Below, piece by piece: positions 22,851-36,254 of a DNA stretch of 64,000 nt. The stretch comes from Archegozetes longisetosus (lineage: Eukaryota; Arthropoda; Arachnida; Sarcoptiformes; Trhypochthoniidae). The notes under the pieces are model-generated. The model was not told where the DNA came from. It did no database searches and saw nothing but the letters and a program-made list of their open reading frames with translations. The position numbers and the translations under genes were made by a program. The stretch covers positions 3,691,855-3,755,854 of the forward strand of contig JAEMBT020000006.1 of assembly GCA_018873245.2 (NCBI GenBank), written 5' to 3'. Positions within the stretch are counted from its first letter, which is position 1. Each line of letters begins with the position of its first letter.

Positions 22851-24722
22851 ACAAACCCTTACCATACAAAACGGTTCAGATCAATTTTCCATCGCCTTAT
22901 GAACCTAACTGCGTCACTTAACAAACGCATAAAAATGTATCAGATTTATTCCTCAGTAATATTAGGTAGGATATGCTGAACTTCATGAGGTACTATATAT
23001 CTAAAGGTTAAGAAAATATTTAACTGAATAAAATCATTTTCACGTAAAATTATTTGATTAAAATTTTTCAAATTTATGAAAAAATGATGTAATGCTAATT
23101 GTGTTGCACCTTCGAGTTATATTATAATCTCGTATAAGAGGAAATGGAAAATTATTCTTATTTTCTGATCTAGTTTATCTTTAATGTATTCTTCACTGGG
23201 AAATTAAAAATAGGAAAATCCATCAAATAGAAGTCTATTTCTGATCGTACAAACCGTGGATTCTCTAAGCAAATTGAAAATTTTAACTGCAAGTCTTTTA
23301 TAAGTTTTAATCGAGAATTCTAACCATCTGACCAATTCGAAATTCTAACAAACTTTTGTTAAAGCATTGTTGGTATTCCCGATTTCAGAACTGAATTAAA
23401 TCTCTTGGATGAACATAAGTCGTATTGGTTTAATTGATCACCTAAATGAGGTGTTAGTTATCTTAAAATCAAATTGATCATTTCCATGCTACAATCAAAA
23501 TTCAAATGTATTATAAATTAGAAAAATTAATGTTATTCCGAACTAACTTTAAGATCTCTACGCATTGTTTCTTTTTTTAGAGTTAAATTGTATAAACTTG
23601 TCTCAACAGTACGAAAAAAAACATTTTTGCCATAGAGATAGAACTCGGCTTCAAACCTCTGATATAATGATTGAAGCAGGAAGGCCTTTGTTCATCTTCA
23701 AGAACTAAAGTTTGATACCAGTTTAAAATTATTCCAAGTTGTTTGGTTTGTTGTTCGCAAAATTATTCTCAACCCAAAATTCGTAATTCTCGAGTTTGAT
23801 GCGCTATGGCTCTGGAATTGAGAAATTGTCTATCAAACAAAATATGGAGGATATGATCATTAATGATATGTCTGAGCTGTTAAAAACATTTTTTATTAAC
23901 AAGAGTATCCTATTCTAATTATATAAATTTGATCGAATACGAAAAAATTAATAATAGGTCTTAAAGTTTTAAACGATTTTTTCATGTTTACCCTATGGTA
24001 GAGTACTCGCTCTTCTATTATGAGAAAAATTTACTTTCATGATAAAAAACCTTTAACATCACTGATTATTCTATCATATATGAGTGTCTATTTTATAATT
24101 GACTAATTTTTATCCCAGTCATTAGAATTCAAAGGCTTCCATCTAATATTTCTGTAATAGTTCATTTATTAATAATTTACAGATAAGCCTATATCAAAAG
24201 TTACCAATTGCCTATTCGGAGTACACTTTAGGGTTCAATAGGTTAAACTACCAGACCGATTTCAATGATTGAATTCTTGTTGGATTCAGCATAATGAGCA
24301 AGAAAGATAGATTATATAATATTTCTATAACTTTTAAGTCAGAAGTTAATTCGTCTTAAAGACCTAAGTATTTGGTTAAATTTCAAAGATTTCAAAAATG
24401 AGATAGCCAAGTTGTTGAGCCTACCCTAAATTCTCTAAAACGGCTTTCAAATCCCTCTATCTTTACAAATTTAAAGCTATTACCTATGAAAATTTTCTCA
24501 GATATAATTTTAACATTAAGATTTGTGTGTTTTATACTAATGTATAGACTTAGCCTTGTTGCGCCGGTAAACATTGGCCGGATATAACGTTTTATGTGAG
24601 GACCGTTCGACCATAACCTAACTTACTTAGCCTACGTTCTATTCGATGAGTCCTGCTGAATTTAGTGGTACCTCGTGTAGGTTATCTAACGTCGGTATGA
24701 GAAGCCATGTCAACCTCTAAAG
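21577..24722. other. Gap upstream of the transporter gene
   Basis: It should contain the transporter promoter (just above 21576), but I see no clear element. A run of about 30 A lies at 22819-22849 without a recognisable retroposed body next to it. No gene is recognised. Confidence 0.4.
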
Positions 24723-25405
24723 CAGTGGTTCCCAGACAATTTTTCTTGAGGAGCGCCAAAATGTTTAAAAAATTTTCGTTACCCATTAAGAAAACCTTTC
24801 AATTTCCGTTAAATTAAAACCATGCAATTATTTATTAATGTTAATAGGCTATTGAAAGCTTACTGATATTAGGAACTGTTTTAGTCAATGAAGTACATGA
24901 ATCACTTTCTACTCTCAATATAGATCTGTATTCATTTATTTAGATAAAGAATCCTAAAGGAATCACTCACACAAATACGTTCAAAGGAAAAATTTTGATT
25001 GACGGCAAATTTTGCTAAATTTGGTTTTTTAACATCAGAAAGGACTTTGCTTTGTATTATTATAATTCATTCTCAAACATTAAATGTATAGCATTTCTTA
25101 GTTTAATTTATATAATGAGAAAGAATATACTAAGTCAGTACTCATTGATTCATAGTTGTCAATATAAAATAATCTCAAATTATTTCTTATATATAATTAT
25201 GTATTTATTTTACAATTGCCTGTACTAAGACTTACAATAAATCAAGCACTATCAATAGTTTATAAGTTTTTTAAAGTTCGAAAAGTGTTCATTAAGAAAT
25301 CTGACGCCGTGATTCATTCCCAATAGTTTTTCTAGACTACTATGCAGCCCATCCCAAATTACTTTCTCGACCCTCTTTTGGGTCGCGCCCACCATTTGAA
25401 ATCTC
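24723..25405 (+). mobile_element. hAT-like repeat, copy 1 (CAGTGGTTCCC end)
   Basis: It starts CAGTGGTTCCCAGACAATTT and runs to the GGGTCGCGCCCACCATTTGA block near 25401. It aligns along most of its length with 36255-36878. Shared words include TTTTTCTTGAGGAG, CACTCACACAAATACGTT, GTGTTCATTAAGAAATCTGA and CCTCTTTTGGGTCGCG. A CAGTGGTTC start and a GGGTCGCGACCC block near the end are common in hAT/Charlie-like elements. The right terminus is decayed and no target duplication can be assigned. Noncoding. Confidence 0.7.
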
Positions 25406-27802
25406 AATATAGAAAAAAGAATCCCAGCTCTATTACAATGAAGAAAGATAGTTTTCCAACAGAGAAACTTAATAATTAACTTTTCATATTTTTAAATTTC
25501 AAATGATAGCTATTCAAAATAATTTCTTTGGTATATACTTAATTTTCGTTATACTCTTGAAGAATGTGGTTCTTACATAAGTCAGAAAGAGCCTTTGATC
25601 CATGTATGATATTCATAATCCTCAAAATTAGAGATATTAACTTCTCTTTGGGGCACTGTCTCCAGCCATCAGCACAGGTGTAAAGCTGAGGATTAAAATT
25701 CCGTCCTTTGATTTTATACTGATTGGAAATAACTCAAAAGTCATCCTATAGTTTCCCCTCTGAAATTTTTCCCCAACTTTCACAAGCTGAAGTGTTGGCA
25801 CTCTCAATCAAAATAGACCTCTCAATCGAAAAATCTATTTGATGGTCGCATATTGAACTGAATAACCTATTGAAAAAATATTGAGCTTTATTACAACAGC
25901 TTTTTTGTGTAATAAGAATAAAATTATTTTCAATTGTATACTATGAAAGTTTTTTTGCAGAAAATCTTTTATTGAAATTGAAATCTTGTAGTTTTGCGAT
26001 TGATTTTTGATTTTACTTTTACCAAATCAAAATACATTTTCGATTACTCAAAATTTGTTTCTGAAAGTAAAACAGTGTATAAGCTCTTTACTAAGCTAGA
26101 TTATATAGTTCTATGAACATGATTTAATTCACGAAAGTTTACTTAAAACAATTAATGTTTTTTGAAAGCATTAAAACAGACTTTACTCTCATTAAAAGAA
26201 AACTAAAATTTAATTCTATGATTGATAGGCTCGTCTTGTTCTATTCGACATAGGATTTCGATCAATGATACTAAAATTAAAAGGTAAGCGATTTTACAGT
26301 TTATCAGAAAAACTTAACATTGAATTATGTTTTCGCTCAATAATGAAACTTTAAGGACATAACTTGAATAAAAAATATACAGTATTTTAATTTTAATTAA
26401 TTAACTATTAATTGAAGTTCAAATAGTTCAAGATGAAATTTGCATAGCTTTAAATATGCCTGAAAAGAGTGTACAAAAACTCAAGTGATTACAAAGGATA
26501 ATTACTCCGAAAAACGGAATCTGTCTTTAAAAATGTTATTGATTTTTGGCATTCAGAAATTCTTCGAAGAATATATTTTTTATCACTTAAACTTTGTTCA
26601 ATCGGATATAATTTAATTAGAAATGAACTTACATTAAAATTCTTCCAACAAATAACAAAACTGATAATATGAGGTTGATCTTCATTCTTTCAACTTGATG
26701 AAGAAATTACTTGATAAAATCCTAAGCGGATATTAGTTATTTTTTGTGAAGGCTGAAATTGTATAAAAACTACAAATAACTTAAAACCACTTGATCATGG
26801 TTGAAAATCAGTTCATGAAATCATGATTCAAATATTTCAAAATTTATATTCTGCAAGCACTAATATTGGATTGTACTCTAATTATGCAATAATGAAAATT
26901 TGATACGCATATTTTGAAACAGTTGAATTTAACAAGTTTTCTGCTAAATACGAATTCAAAAACAAAACCAATTTATTTTCATCTTTTATTTCATATATAT
27001 TCGGTATCTTCCTACACTCAGAAATCTTTTTCATCTTCTCAAGTTTTCACCTTATTTCATATCTTAAGATATTCTGAATGAAAGTTGAATAGAGTTTCAT
27101 AAGTAGTTTTGACTGAAATGAATTGGAATAAAATAATTTTCATCGTAACTGACCAAATTTATTTGTCATCCGAATCATAATATTTTCATTCGAACGCATA
27201 GAAACTTGAATTTATCAAACTCAAACTAGACTTAAAAAGTACTATAATAGAATAAGCATCTTCAATTAACCACATTGAAATTACCTATATATAATAAGCA
27301 AAATTAAATACAAAAGATAATATACTATCAAAGCGTATTAGTTTTGAATAAAAAATTAATGGAGCGAGATATTTTTTAGTTACCATTCAAACTTGAATAT
27401 TTAATTAACAAGTAACCTCTCTTGTTTGGCTATTGTTAATGAGATCAAAATTAATCTAATGCTTACAAGTTACAATAGTTTATCATTTTACTAATTAATA
27501 CATTTCGGTTATTTCATAGTAAATAGCAGGATAGGTAAGTTTTCAGGCCAGGATCTAGACATCCACCTTGAATTTAGATTCAATAATGCAATTGATTTAG
27601 ACAAATTAGTTTCATTCATTAATTCAATTTGATTAACTTGTTTATATTTAACTCCTGTATGCTTTGCGTAAGATGTTCCAATTTCTTTGGTATAACGATC
27701 AATTTTGATACCAAATGGCACATGCGATTTTTATAATGTAATTAAGAAGCAGATTTACACACTGTTTTATTGTGCTTTTAAGTAACTCGAGAATGAAAAT
27801 TA
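25406..27802. other. Gap without recognised gene
   Basis: AT-rich. The slightly GC-richer piece at 25640-25800 has no open frame that I recognise. A 70-codon minus-strand frame at 27509-27721 shows no known motif. Confidence 0.4.
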
Positions 27803-29057
27803 TACAGGTTTATAAATAGAATAAATGGGCACTTTTAATGGGTGATTTTAAATAGTTTTAAATAATTTTTACAAGATATCTTTATTCAATATAACCCCCC
27901 CTAGCTTTATAAATACTATAACAGCGCTTTGGCCAGGATGCGAGCGCTTTATTAACCATTTCTTGAGGAATTTCTTCCCATGCCTTTTTAAGCGCTCTTT
28001 TCAGTGCAGCAGTGTCTCTGATATTCTTGCGCCGTAACTTAGATCTGAGGTACCCCCACACAAAATAATCCATTGGAGCCGCATCTGGACTCTTCGACAT
28101 CCATTCTTCGGGTGTGATAAACTTGACTTTTTGATCTTTCAAAAATTTGATGAGATGGAGCTGAATCTTGATGAAAGAGGAAGTCCTTATTGGGATATAA
28201 TTTTGGGATATCTCTGGCCATAAACTTTTTCAAAACATTATTTATATAATAATCAGAGTTGATCTTGGCTCCTGGTTCAACAAAATGAAGACTAGTCTTC
28301 CCATTGGCCGAAATTCCTGCCCAAATCATAAGTACTGGAGAGAAGCCTTCCTTTCGTGTAAAATATTCTGTTTTAGATCTTTTGGACTTGTCCCGGCTCA
28401 CATAATGGATTCTTCTTTGCCCATTAAAGTAATTTAAGTAGAAGAAGGCTTGGTCTGTCGTAATTACATTCTTCCATTGTTCCTTGGTAAGCATTTTGTA
28501 TAATTTAAGTGATCTTTTCTTCCGTTTCTTGATGTTTTGTTCGGTCAAACGATGGACACAATTCTTCACCTATAGCTTTAAATTAAGATTTCTCTTGATG
28601 TGATACAATATATTCGGTTGTGAGCACTTCAGAATTCTTGCCATTTCTGTCTGTCTTTTCGGATTCGGGTCTTTTGTCATTGTTTTCAATTTGGCGAAAT
28701 CTTTTGGGTTCACTTTCCTAAGTTTTAACTTCTTCGGAAGGTTTTCTTTGGTTGTCGGCTGTAAAGGGCTTCGATTCTTGATGTTATTGATGACTCCTTT
28801 GGATATCATGATGTTCTTCTTTAATTCATTTATTATCATCCTTTCCAACCATTTTGCAGTTAAAAGGCCGCGGATCTCGCCTTCAAGAATCTGTTCAATT
28901 TTCTTGCGAGGCATATTGCTTTGATTAGATTTTTTTATTAATATCAATAGAGGGGGTTATACTGAATTTATTGATATTCATCTTATCCAAATTCATAAAG
29001 TATTTAAAGAGTTATTTAATTTTGAAAATGCCCACTTATCCTATTTATAGACTTGTA
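27803..29057 (-). mobile_element. Full-length mariner-type element, transposase broken
   Basis: 1255 bp with good terminal inverted repeats. The left end is TACAGGTTTATAAATAG and the right end, reverse-complemented, is TACAAGTCTATAAATAG, continuing into GATAAGTGGGCA-like sequence. TA flanks both sides (27801-27802 and 29058-29059). The transposase gene on the minus strand fills most of the interior. The ends pair over about 35 bases. Confidence 0.88.
27882..28947 (-). pseudogene. Mariner-type transposase with one stop and one frameshift
   Basis: The N-terminal part (28947-28573) has two basic helix-turn-helix-like stretches (for example ITKDPNPKRQTEMARIL-like) and ends at a TAG. Reading straight through that stop gives VKNCVHRLTEQNIKKRKKR and the catalytic core: TTDQAFFYL (first Asp), PVLMIWAGIS and FHQDSAPSH (second Asp). 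A frameshift near 28145 then leads to KDQKVKFITPEEW, SPDAAPMDYFVWG (third Asp) and the C-terminus KALASWPKRCYSIYKARGGY. The spacing from second to third Asp is about 33-34 by eye, depending on how the indel is placed. Only two lesions in about 350 codons suggest recent inactivation. Confidence 0.85.
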
Positions 29058-32000
29058 TAAGGAGGGATTATCTCGACTGTCTACTCAGTATTGATCTCAA
29101 AAATTTATTCATAGTAAATTTTCAATAAATTGAAATTCAACATTCGCAAACTTTTATACTAATGGTCTTTGATTTTGAAATTAATTTATTTGATTTAGTG
29201 CCTCAAATTATAGTATTACTCCAGTATTAATTGCTGCTATTCATTTTAATTGAAGTAATATTTTACATGAGTAAACTAATATTTTTGCGTTAAAAGTCTT
29301 GCGTCAAAAAGTATCGTGAAATTTGAAAGACTGTAATTTGCTTAAAAAATAAACTTCGCTACTGTTTAATCGAGAACAATTAATAAGATTATTCTAAATT
29401 TCGATCACAATAGTTAACACTCGAATAAAACTTTACATTTAGTAGAACCAAATCTAATAAATTAATAATTTAAAAGTCAAGGTCATTGACACGATAACTT
29501 ACAAATATTTTAAATATTACACTAAAATAAATTAGAAACCAGTACTAAGCGGACAATCGGAATGACCCCTTCTAAAAGAAAATTTTTATAAATATATAAC
29601 TAAGCTTACATGTCTATTATATACTTATCCGGAAAACAGAATCAGCCAACAAAAAATTAATTTGAGGCAAGAGAATTAGACTATATTAGAAAACTCATTT
29701 TATGTGCAATCCGTGATTTTAAAAGCCTGACATTTGATGATTTTTGCTAAAAATAAGTTTTTAAATTGCAATTTTTCTACAATAAAGTTTTGAATGGATA
29801 TAAATTTAGTTCGCTTGAAAATAGCCTTTCAATTTTGTACTGAATCAAATACACTGTAAAAGCATGAAATTTATTAGGATTCTTTTTCCTTTGTATATTT
29901 CTGTAAATTTCCTAAGCGTAAAAAAGTATGAATCCTTACAGGAGTCTTATATATAATGCGAATTTTCTCGCTATAAATGCAGACAACTGCATTCAATTCT
30001 CATTTCATTGATTTTTCTATTATAAGGCTAAAATATTAATAGATTTATTCAAGTTTATGTGATTATTTCTCAAATGTTTGAATGATTCTAGAATAATAAA
30101 AAATAGTAGATGTATTATCCAATCTAATATCTATTTGAAATTTTAGATACAGCCTTTTGAAAGAAAATTAGTATTCACAAACATTAGATTTCTTTTCACT
30201 AAACGACAGAATGTTTAATTTTTCATAAAAGTCATTCTGTATTCAATATGTGAAAAAACTCATCAAAGATATTTTAAAATAGCTGAAAAAATCTTGTCTA
30301 ATTCTATAAGGAAAATGTTAAGAACTTTTCAAATAGCTTAAAATTGTCTGTTTCTCATACTTGACAATGAATCGAGTTGATTAACGAGTAATATAAAATG
30401 TGAATTGATATCGATAAATGAAAATAATCATAAATAATAACCATTTCGGAGGCATAGGTAAAAGATCAAAAACTACCTTTTGCGAAAGTTAACATAAACA
30501 TACATCATTAATTTTTCAAAATTGGAGAAAACGATATAACGAGAAACATTCATAATTGAAGGGTAAATCAGAATTTACTATTGAGTTTGAGTTTTAAGCT
30601 CTACTCACTAGTGAATAAATAGTCAAAATTTCTCATGTAAAAATATTCTTTGATTTCATTTAGTAATCATAAGATAGTTTGGATAACTTGACTTTATGAG
30701 TTTCGTTAAATATTCTGCTACTGTCAAGTATTTTTACTTTTACTTCACATTAATATTTGTTATCTGGATATTAACAGAGGAGATCAATATTAAGTGGAAT
30801 CATAAAGTGAAATTCATGCTTTCATACTTAATATTCTTAGACGGCTTCTTTTTCAAGCTTCAATATCTATAACCAGAAATGTATGACTTGTAAATTTCTC
30901 AAACATTGATTCATATTTTGATGCATCTAGAATGGCTATACGAAGATCTTCGTTTCATCATGTTATAGAAGATTCGACCGGAATAGTTAACATCAAAATA
31001 CATCCATATCTTACTGAAAGAAAAGGTCAAGTTTGGCTTTAGAATATTCATTAATAATCGAATAAAAGTAAGACAACTTATCTTTCTTGAATATTTGTTG
31101 AATACACAGGTTATATAAGAAAACTTTAAATTCTTATTTAACTGTCCGATTTGTTTCCTTAGTGCAAAATAAATTTTAGTAACGCATAACTTTATTTAAA
31201 CGATTTCTTAAATCTCACTTTATTTCTTATTAAAATATAGTCCAATAATAGTTCAGTAATATAGACTGAAAGCATAATACCCGGGTTTTATTAACTAGAA
31301 TCTAAACATTTGTATTGGGTAGAGTTCTAAACAATTGACTGAAGAAAAAAACTTTTGTAACCTTTTTATGAATTATTTGACTTATTTTCAACTCTGCTAA
31401 TCAGCCTAAATTTCATACAGTTCGTCAGTTTAATTTTCACTATCAAACGAATACATCTAAATATTTATGACTAGCTCCTTTGGTAATTGGTACTTTTTCA
31501 TGTTTTCAGAATTTTTTGTGAGAACGAAATTTTTAAAATTTGAAGTGTTTTGAACATGTTTAGCAGTTTTTGTATGTTTCGTAAGAGGAATTTTTCCGCA
31601 TTTTTTGTTGTGAAAGAACTTTTACTTAAAAAGCATTCAGCATTATATTTGTCAACCTCATTGAGATAACATTTATACTTCTCAAGTACTAGCCAATTAC
31701 TATCAAATTCACGAGAGTATTTCTGCCATTAAGCATTTTTAATAATATTAATATTTTAGGTATGAATAAATCTTAAATAAAATCACTCATATTTTCAAAT
31801 ATGTATTGCAACATATCCATATCTAATAAAGTAAATGAATAATTTAACTTCGAATATTTATAAACTATCAAATGAAGAATAAAATATAATGAATAATTGA
31901 GATATTTTCAAATAAGTAAATAATTAAATTGTTTTTGATAAATATCACGTGAAAATCTTGCAGCTGGCTCTGAATGTATTGGAAAATAGCTTATAGTCAG

Positions 32001-33623
32001 ATACAACTTCAGTGAAATTTTTTATTTGCAGTTCTATTATTAAGGTAGTGTCAAGGCATATTTGACTTATGTTGACTCTTGAAGGCAGATTATAGGCCAA
32101 GTCTTGGCATTTTTTCTCCAAAAAAATCATCTTCAATTTTATATTAAAAGCACTTTTCAAATTTTCTTCCAATTTGCGAAAGAATAAAACTATAATACTA
32201 GTAACTAATCTAAAATATAGATTACAGTATCAAAGAACTTATAAAAATTCTTCTGTTGCTTTTATGAATCTTCTAATCCTTTTAATGTACAATTTTAAAG
32301 TTCTCAACGGATTCCAAATATAATCTTAGTAGAAATTCATAAATTCTAGTTCAACATAATTTTTAATGTTTTCAAAAGCTTATTATTGCCAAATAGGTCA
32401 AATTTGATTTTTTACCTTTTTTGTGCGGTTGCCACTTCTCAAGATTTCGTTAACTTATTTTGACTGAAGACCTATGCTTCGCCTCGAGTGGGGATCTCAA
32501 GAAACATGAAGTTCATTTGATCTAAAATTCGATTGAATTCATAAGAAAAGTCATTCTAACCAGTTAAAAGGTAAATCAACGTTTAATATTAGAATGCTAT
32601 TCTTTTATACTCATTTTGATGAACAAGTTTGTAAAAGTTTGTACAAATTTTAACGTCTAATTATTGTTAGAGAATTACTCTGTTTTTTGTCTCGTTATTT
32701 TTATCCTATATATCAATTGAAATTATATATTAATTTTCTATAGATTAGATTAATGTGCACCATAAAGTTATAAAATACGTTTTGACTTGACAATATTTAT
32801 TAGGTTTAAAACAAGTTACCGCATGCAACCAAATAAGAAACAAACTTTGATCTTGAAAATTTATTCAACTTGAAACTGAAATCGAAAGAACTATAATGGC
32901 ATTTTCTATTAATACTGACCTTTATATAACCTATTGTAGTGGTTATATACTTCATAGTTAGACAAGTATGGAGGAATAAGAAAGTGTAAATAGACTTATT
33001 ATTCATATTTTTATCACTTTTGTAGCATGCTTTTATAATTATGTCAACTTTAAAGTTTACACAAAATCGGATTGATAAACTTGAGAGCCTAAGCCAAAAT
33101 GAAATTACGTTTTAGTAATTAACAGTAAAAACGTATTTTGATGAGGGATAAGTGGCATACAGAACTGTTCTTACTGATTGCAATTTTAACTAACGATTAC
33201 AGGCATAGTGAAAAACTCATTACTGAATTGTAGAGGAACCAACAGTTATGTATGAAGGTCAGTCAATCCAATCATTAGCAAAAATAATTCAATATTAAAA
33301 GCCTTTCCATCTAAACATATTATTGTGTTGGTAGCATTAAGTGTGGTTTTATCAGTGACTTAAGTTCTCAAAGTTTATCATTGCAAATTTTTGAATACTC
33401 TAGAGTTATCAAAACATTGAAAGTAACAAAAATTTAAGTCAAAAGTAAGTTTAGATACCCTTTCGGTAGGTTTCTCTCTCTGGACAATCTGATAGTAAGG
33501 TTTTAAAAATATAAGTATTTCTCAAAATATGTCACAATCATGATAACCTTGATTAGCAGAATATAAAGATTTAGAATTTTGGAATAAAATACCTGTTTTT
33601 AATCAGCTTTTAGCAAGACAATC
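29058..33623. other. Long gene-free stretch
   Basis: 4.5 kb of AT-rich sequence with no open frame showing a recognisable motif, and no clear long repeat. Short frames at 31945-32172 and 32806-33006 (minus) look random. Confidence 0.45.
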
Positions 33624-34088
33624 GGGTGAATCCGGGCTAATGGGTCTAAAGGGGTTCTCGACCTCCCACCCCAAGTGTGATATATCATTGAATTTAGTTC
33701 GTCAAGCTGAACATTTTGATACTGCACTTGACCACTTTTGATCCTAACCTGAGCACTTCTGGACAACTCCCGACGGGAGTGACCGACCCCTCCAAGTGAT
33801 ATATCATTGAACTCAGGACATCGAACTGAACATTTTGATACCTTACTTGGTCAATTATCTCAAGTAGTTCTCGAGATATCCATCATTGTTTGGTTTAGTG
33901 CCTCGTAATGGGTAAACCTGGATTATCGAGGGGGTTAGGTCTCGGTGGCCAGAAGTGGTCAGGTTCGGGTTGGAAGTAGTCAAGTGTGGTATCAAAATGT
34001 TCAGCTCGACGAACTGAATCCAATGATATATTACACTTGGAGGTAGGGGATCGGGAACCCCCTTAGACCCATTAGCCCGGATTTACCC
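33624..34088. mobile_element. 465-bp foldback MITE with perfect 8-bp target duplication
   Basis: Arms of about 150 bp pair across the element. The left end GGGTGAATCCGGGCTAATGG matches the reverse-complemented right end GGGTAAATCCGGGCTAATGG. AGACAATC flanks both sides (33616-33623 and 34089-34096). The left half also carries a direct repeat: GATATATCATTGAA ... CTGAACATTTTGATAC occurs at 33678-33722 and again at 33799-33842. GC content is clearly above the surroundings. Noncoding. The 8-bp duplication fits hAT or related superfamilies. Confidence 0.8.
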
Positions 34089-34162
34089 AGACAATCAATT
34101 GGAGCTGAGTATTCTTGTATAATATTTTCATATTAACTAATTTATTTATATTCAATAATGTA

Positions 34163-35080
34163 TGCCTAAAAAAATTTCGGAAAAAGTTTGAAATATGATT
34201 ATTCATATAAGAGCCCGTGTATTATAATGAACAGTGAGTATGATGTTAATAATAAAGTATGATAACAAATAAAGGCATGTACGGCATGACTTCGTTAAGT
34301 GTTGACAGAAATGGTTGCCCTTAAACAGAAGGATAGGCGCAAGTTTGCTGCACAATTTTGGATTGAAAATAGACATAACGGTCGTCCGTATGTCGTAAAA
34401 ATGTTAAAAAAGATGGGAATGAAACAATCAACGATATATGATGTGCTAAAAAGAGTAGATAACAATATATCACCGACACGAAGGCCTAGTTCGGGTCGAC
34501 CTCCGAAAAAGATAACTCCGAAAAAAGTTGCAGAGCTTATGAACTCCACTGTCGGCAAAATTGGAGTAAATAGCGATATCTATATAAAGGAGTGCATTAA
34601 CAAACGTTTGGTCTCTTTCATTAAAAAGCATCACTCGGACGGTAACTACATTTTTGGTCGATTTAGCGCCGGTCCATTACGTTATTGACACACAAAACGC
34701 AATGAATCGATTAAACATTAGGTTTATACCAAAGTTTCTTAACCGCCCTTGCTGTTCCCCAACTTCGCCCTATCAAGTCATTTTGGGCCACATATAAGAG
34801 GGCAACCTATGAAACGGGTGGAGTGCAAATACACCTGAAGAACTCCAAGAAAGGGCAACAAAAGTGTTAAGAAAGTTCAAGCCTGAACTTTGGCGGAATC
34901 TCATGATGGGTATCAAGAAACGATTTATGCGAGTGACCATAGAGGGGCTTTCTGCTCTAAATAATTAATCTGACTTCATTTGTCGTATGATGAGCTTTTG
35001 TTTGACGTATATCTTGAATTATCTTTATTCAATGTTCAATAAAATATCAAGGACTAAAATTTTCCGGATTTTTTTACGCA
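34163..35080 (+). mobile_element. Internally deleted mariner-type element
   Basis: The ends TGCCTAAAAAAATTTCGG and, reverse-complemented from the right, TGCGTAAAAAAATCCGG pair well. TA flanks both (34161-34162 and 35081-35082). At 918 bp it is shorter than the intact relative at 41980-43306 (1327 bp), because the centre of the transposase gene is missing. Confidence 0.8.
34299..34966 (+). pseudogene. DD37E-like mariner transposase, deleted and frameshifted
   Basis: The frame from 34299 gives the DNA-binding part: KFAAQFWIENRHNGRPYVV, QSTIYDVLKRVDN and PSSGRPPKKITPKKVAELM. It then jumps directly to IKECINKRLVSFIKKHHSDGNYIFG, the region before the second catalytic Asp. The usual FWPD is already altered. 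The downstream part continues in other frames (FIPKF, then TPEELQERATKVLRKFKPEL and NLMMGIKKRFMRV) to about 34966. The segment with the first catalytic Asp is deleted. It is the same broad family as 42137-43189. Confidence 0.8.
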
Positions 35081-36246
35081 TACGTTAGATAATCTTTTTC
35101 AAGGGTTCTTAAACTTAACTAAAAGTTCATCCTCAACCCATACATTCAATTTGATACTTCTATCATTGTGTTTGAATGAAGACTTCTGCTTTAATTTTAT
35201 TTGTTTTGTGTAATATAGAAACATTGTTTACGTTTTTAAAAAATAATTTGAGTCAACAGTGAAAATAGTTCAGGAATTAATTCAAATCAATCCATATTCA
35301 GTCACATAATTTAATTAATCAATAAAATTAATGGTCAATTTACAAACTAGTCAGGATGACTAGACGTCCAGCATTGTGCGGGACAGTTCCTCGTTGAGTG
35401 GCTTTGTCCCGCAATATGCAAGCCCTTGATGTAGGATGCATTTGTCTCACATTTCACAGATATTTTAATCTTTTAACAATCATAACAATTGTCCAAAAGA
35501 GAAAAGTATTTTGGGATAGTTCTAGAAACCAGTTATTTCACACATAAATTTTATCCCTGGGGTAAGAGTAGTTTCATTAATCTTATTGAGAAGTTGACTA
35601 CTTTTATGCACCTGTAGACTTTTACACTTTATGGTTATATAAAATAAAACACAAAATCTCTTAAATGCTGTTAAATCAAGTAAAAAGTATATAATTTCGT
35701 AATTTTTATGGAAATTAAATTTACTAGTAAACTCAACTTTTTTAGCATCAGTGTATTTTTTTTTAGTTAAAGAGTAGACCCTTTGAAAAATGTTGTCTCT
35801 CATTACATCAATCTCGATCTGGTCGCTCTGAAATTAGTCCATTAGATACCAAATATCTGAATGATTTATACCAACATTATATTAATGAATTACGACATAT
35901 TAGATGTTAGCTGAATAGTTCGGACTATCATATCTCAAAATTGACAAAGAATGCAAACATGTTTATGTTATTTTGCCGTGCATTAGAGTAGTACATACTT
36001 GGTGATCTATTCGTATGTAATTTGCACTCTTTTATTAAATAATTATATAAGTGAACCAAAATCGGACTCATTTCTCTTTAGTATTAAAACTTAAGAACAG
36101 AGAGTATTTATCAAGTTTCATCTGTTGCTGGACACGTCTTCTCTGAAGTTTATAAAATACCTGGAAAAATCTCTCGAAGCTGAGTCTGCGAGCTTTATAG
36201 TAGAGTTTAATTTTCCATTTTCTGTCAATGGCCTTGTTTTTTGTAA
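35081..36246. other. Gap with a short hAT-like fragment
   Basis: GATGACTAGACGTCCAGCA (from about 35355) followed by GCGGGACA ... TGTCCCGCA (to about 35415) looks like one end of a hAT-type element. No partner end was found. No gene is recognised. Confidence 0.4.
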
Positions 36247-36254
36247 CTCTGAAG

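Noticed and set aside
27509..27721. 70-codon minus-strand frame
   Set aside because: No recognised motif, no splice context, lies in AT-rich DNA next to a mariner; probably chance.
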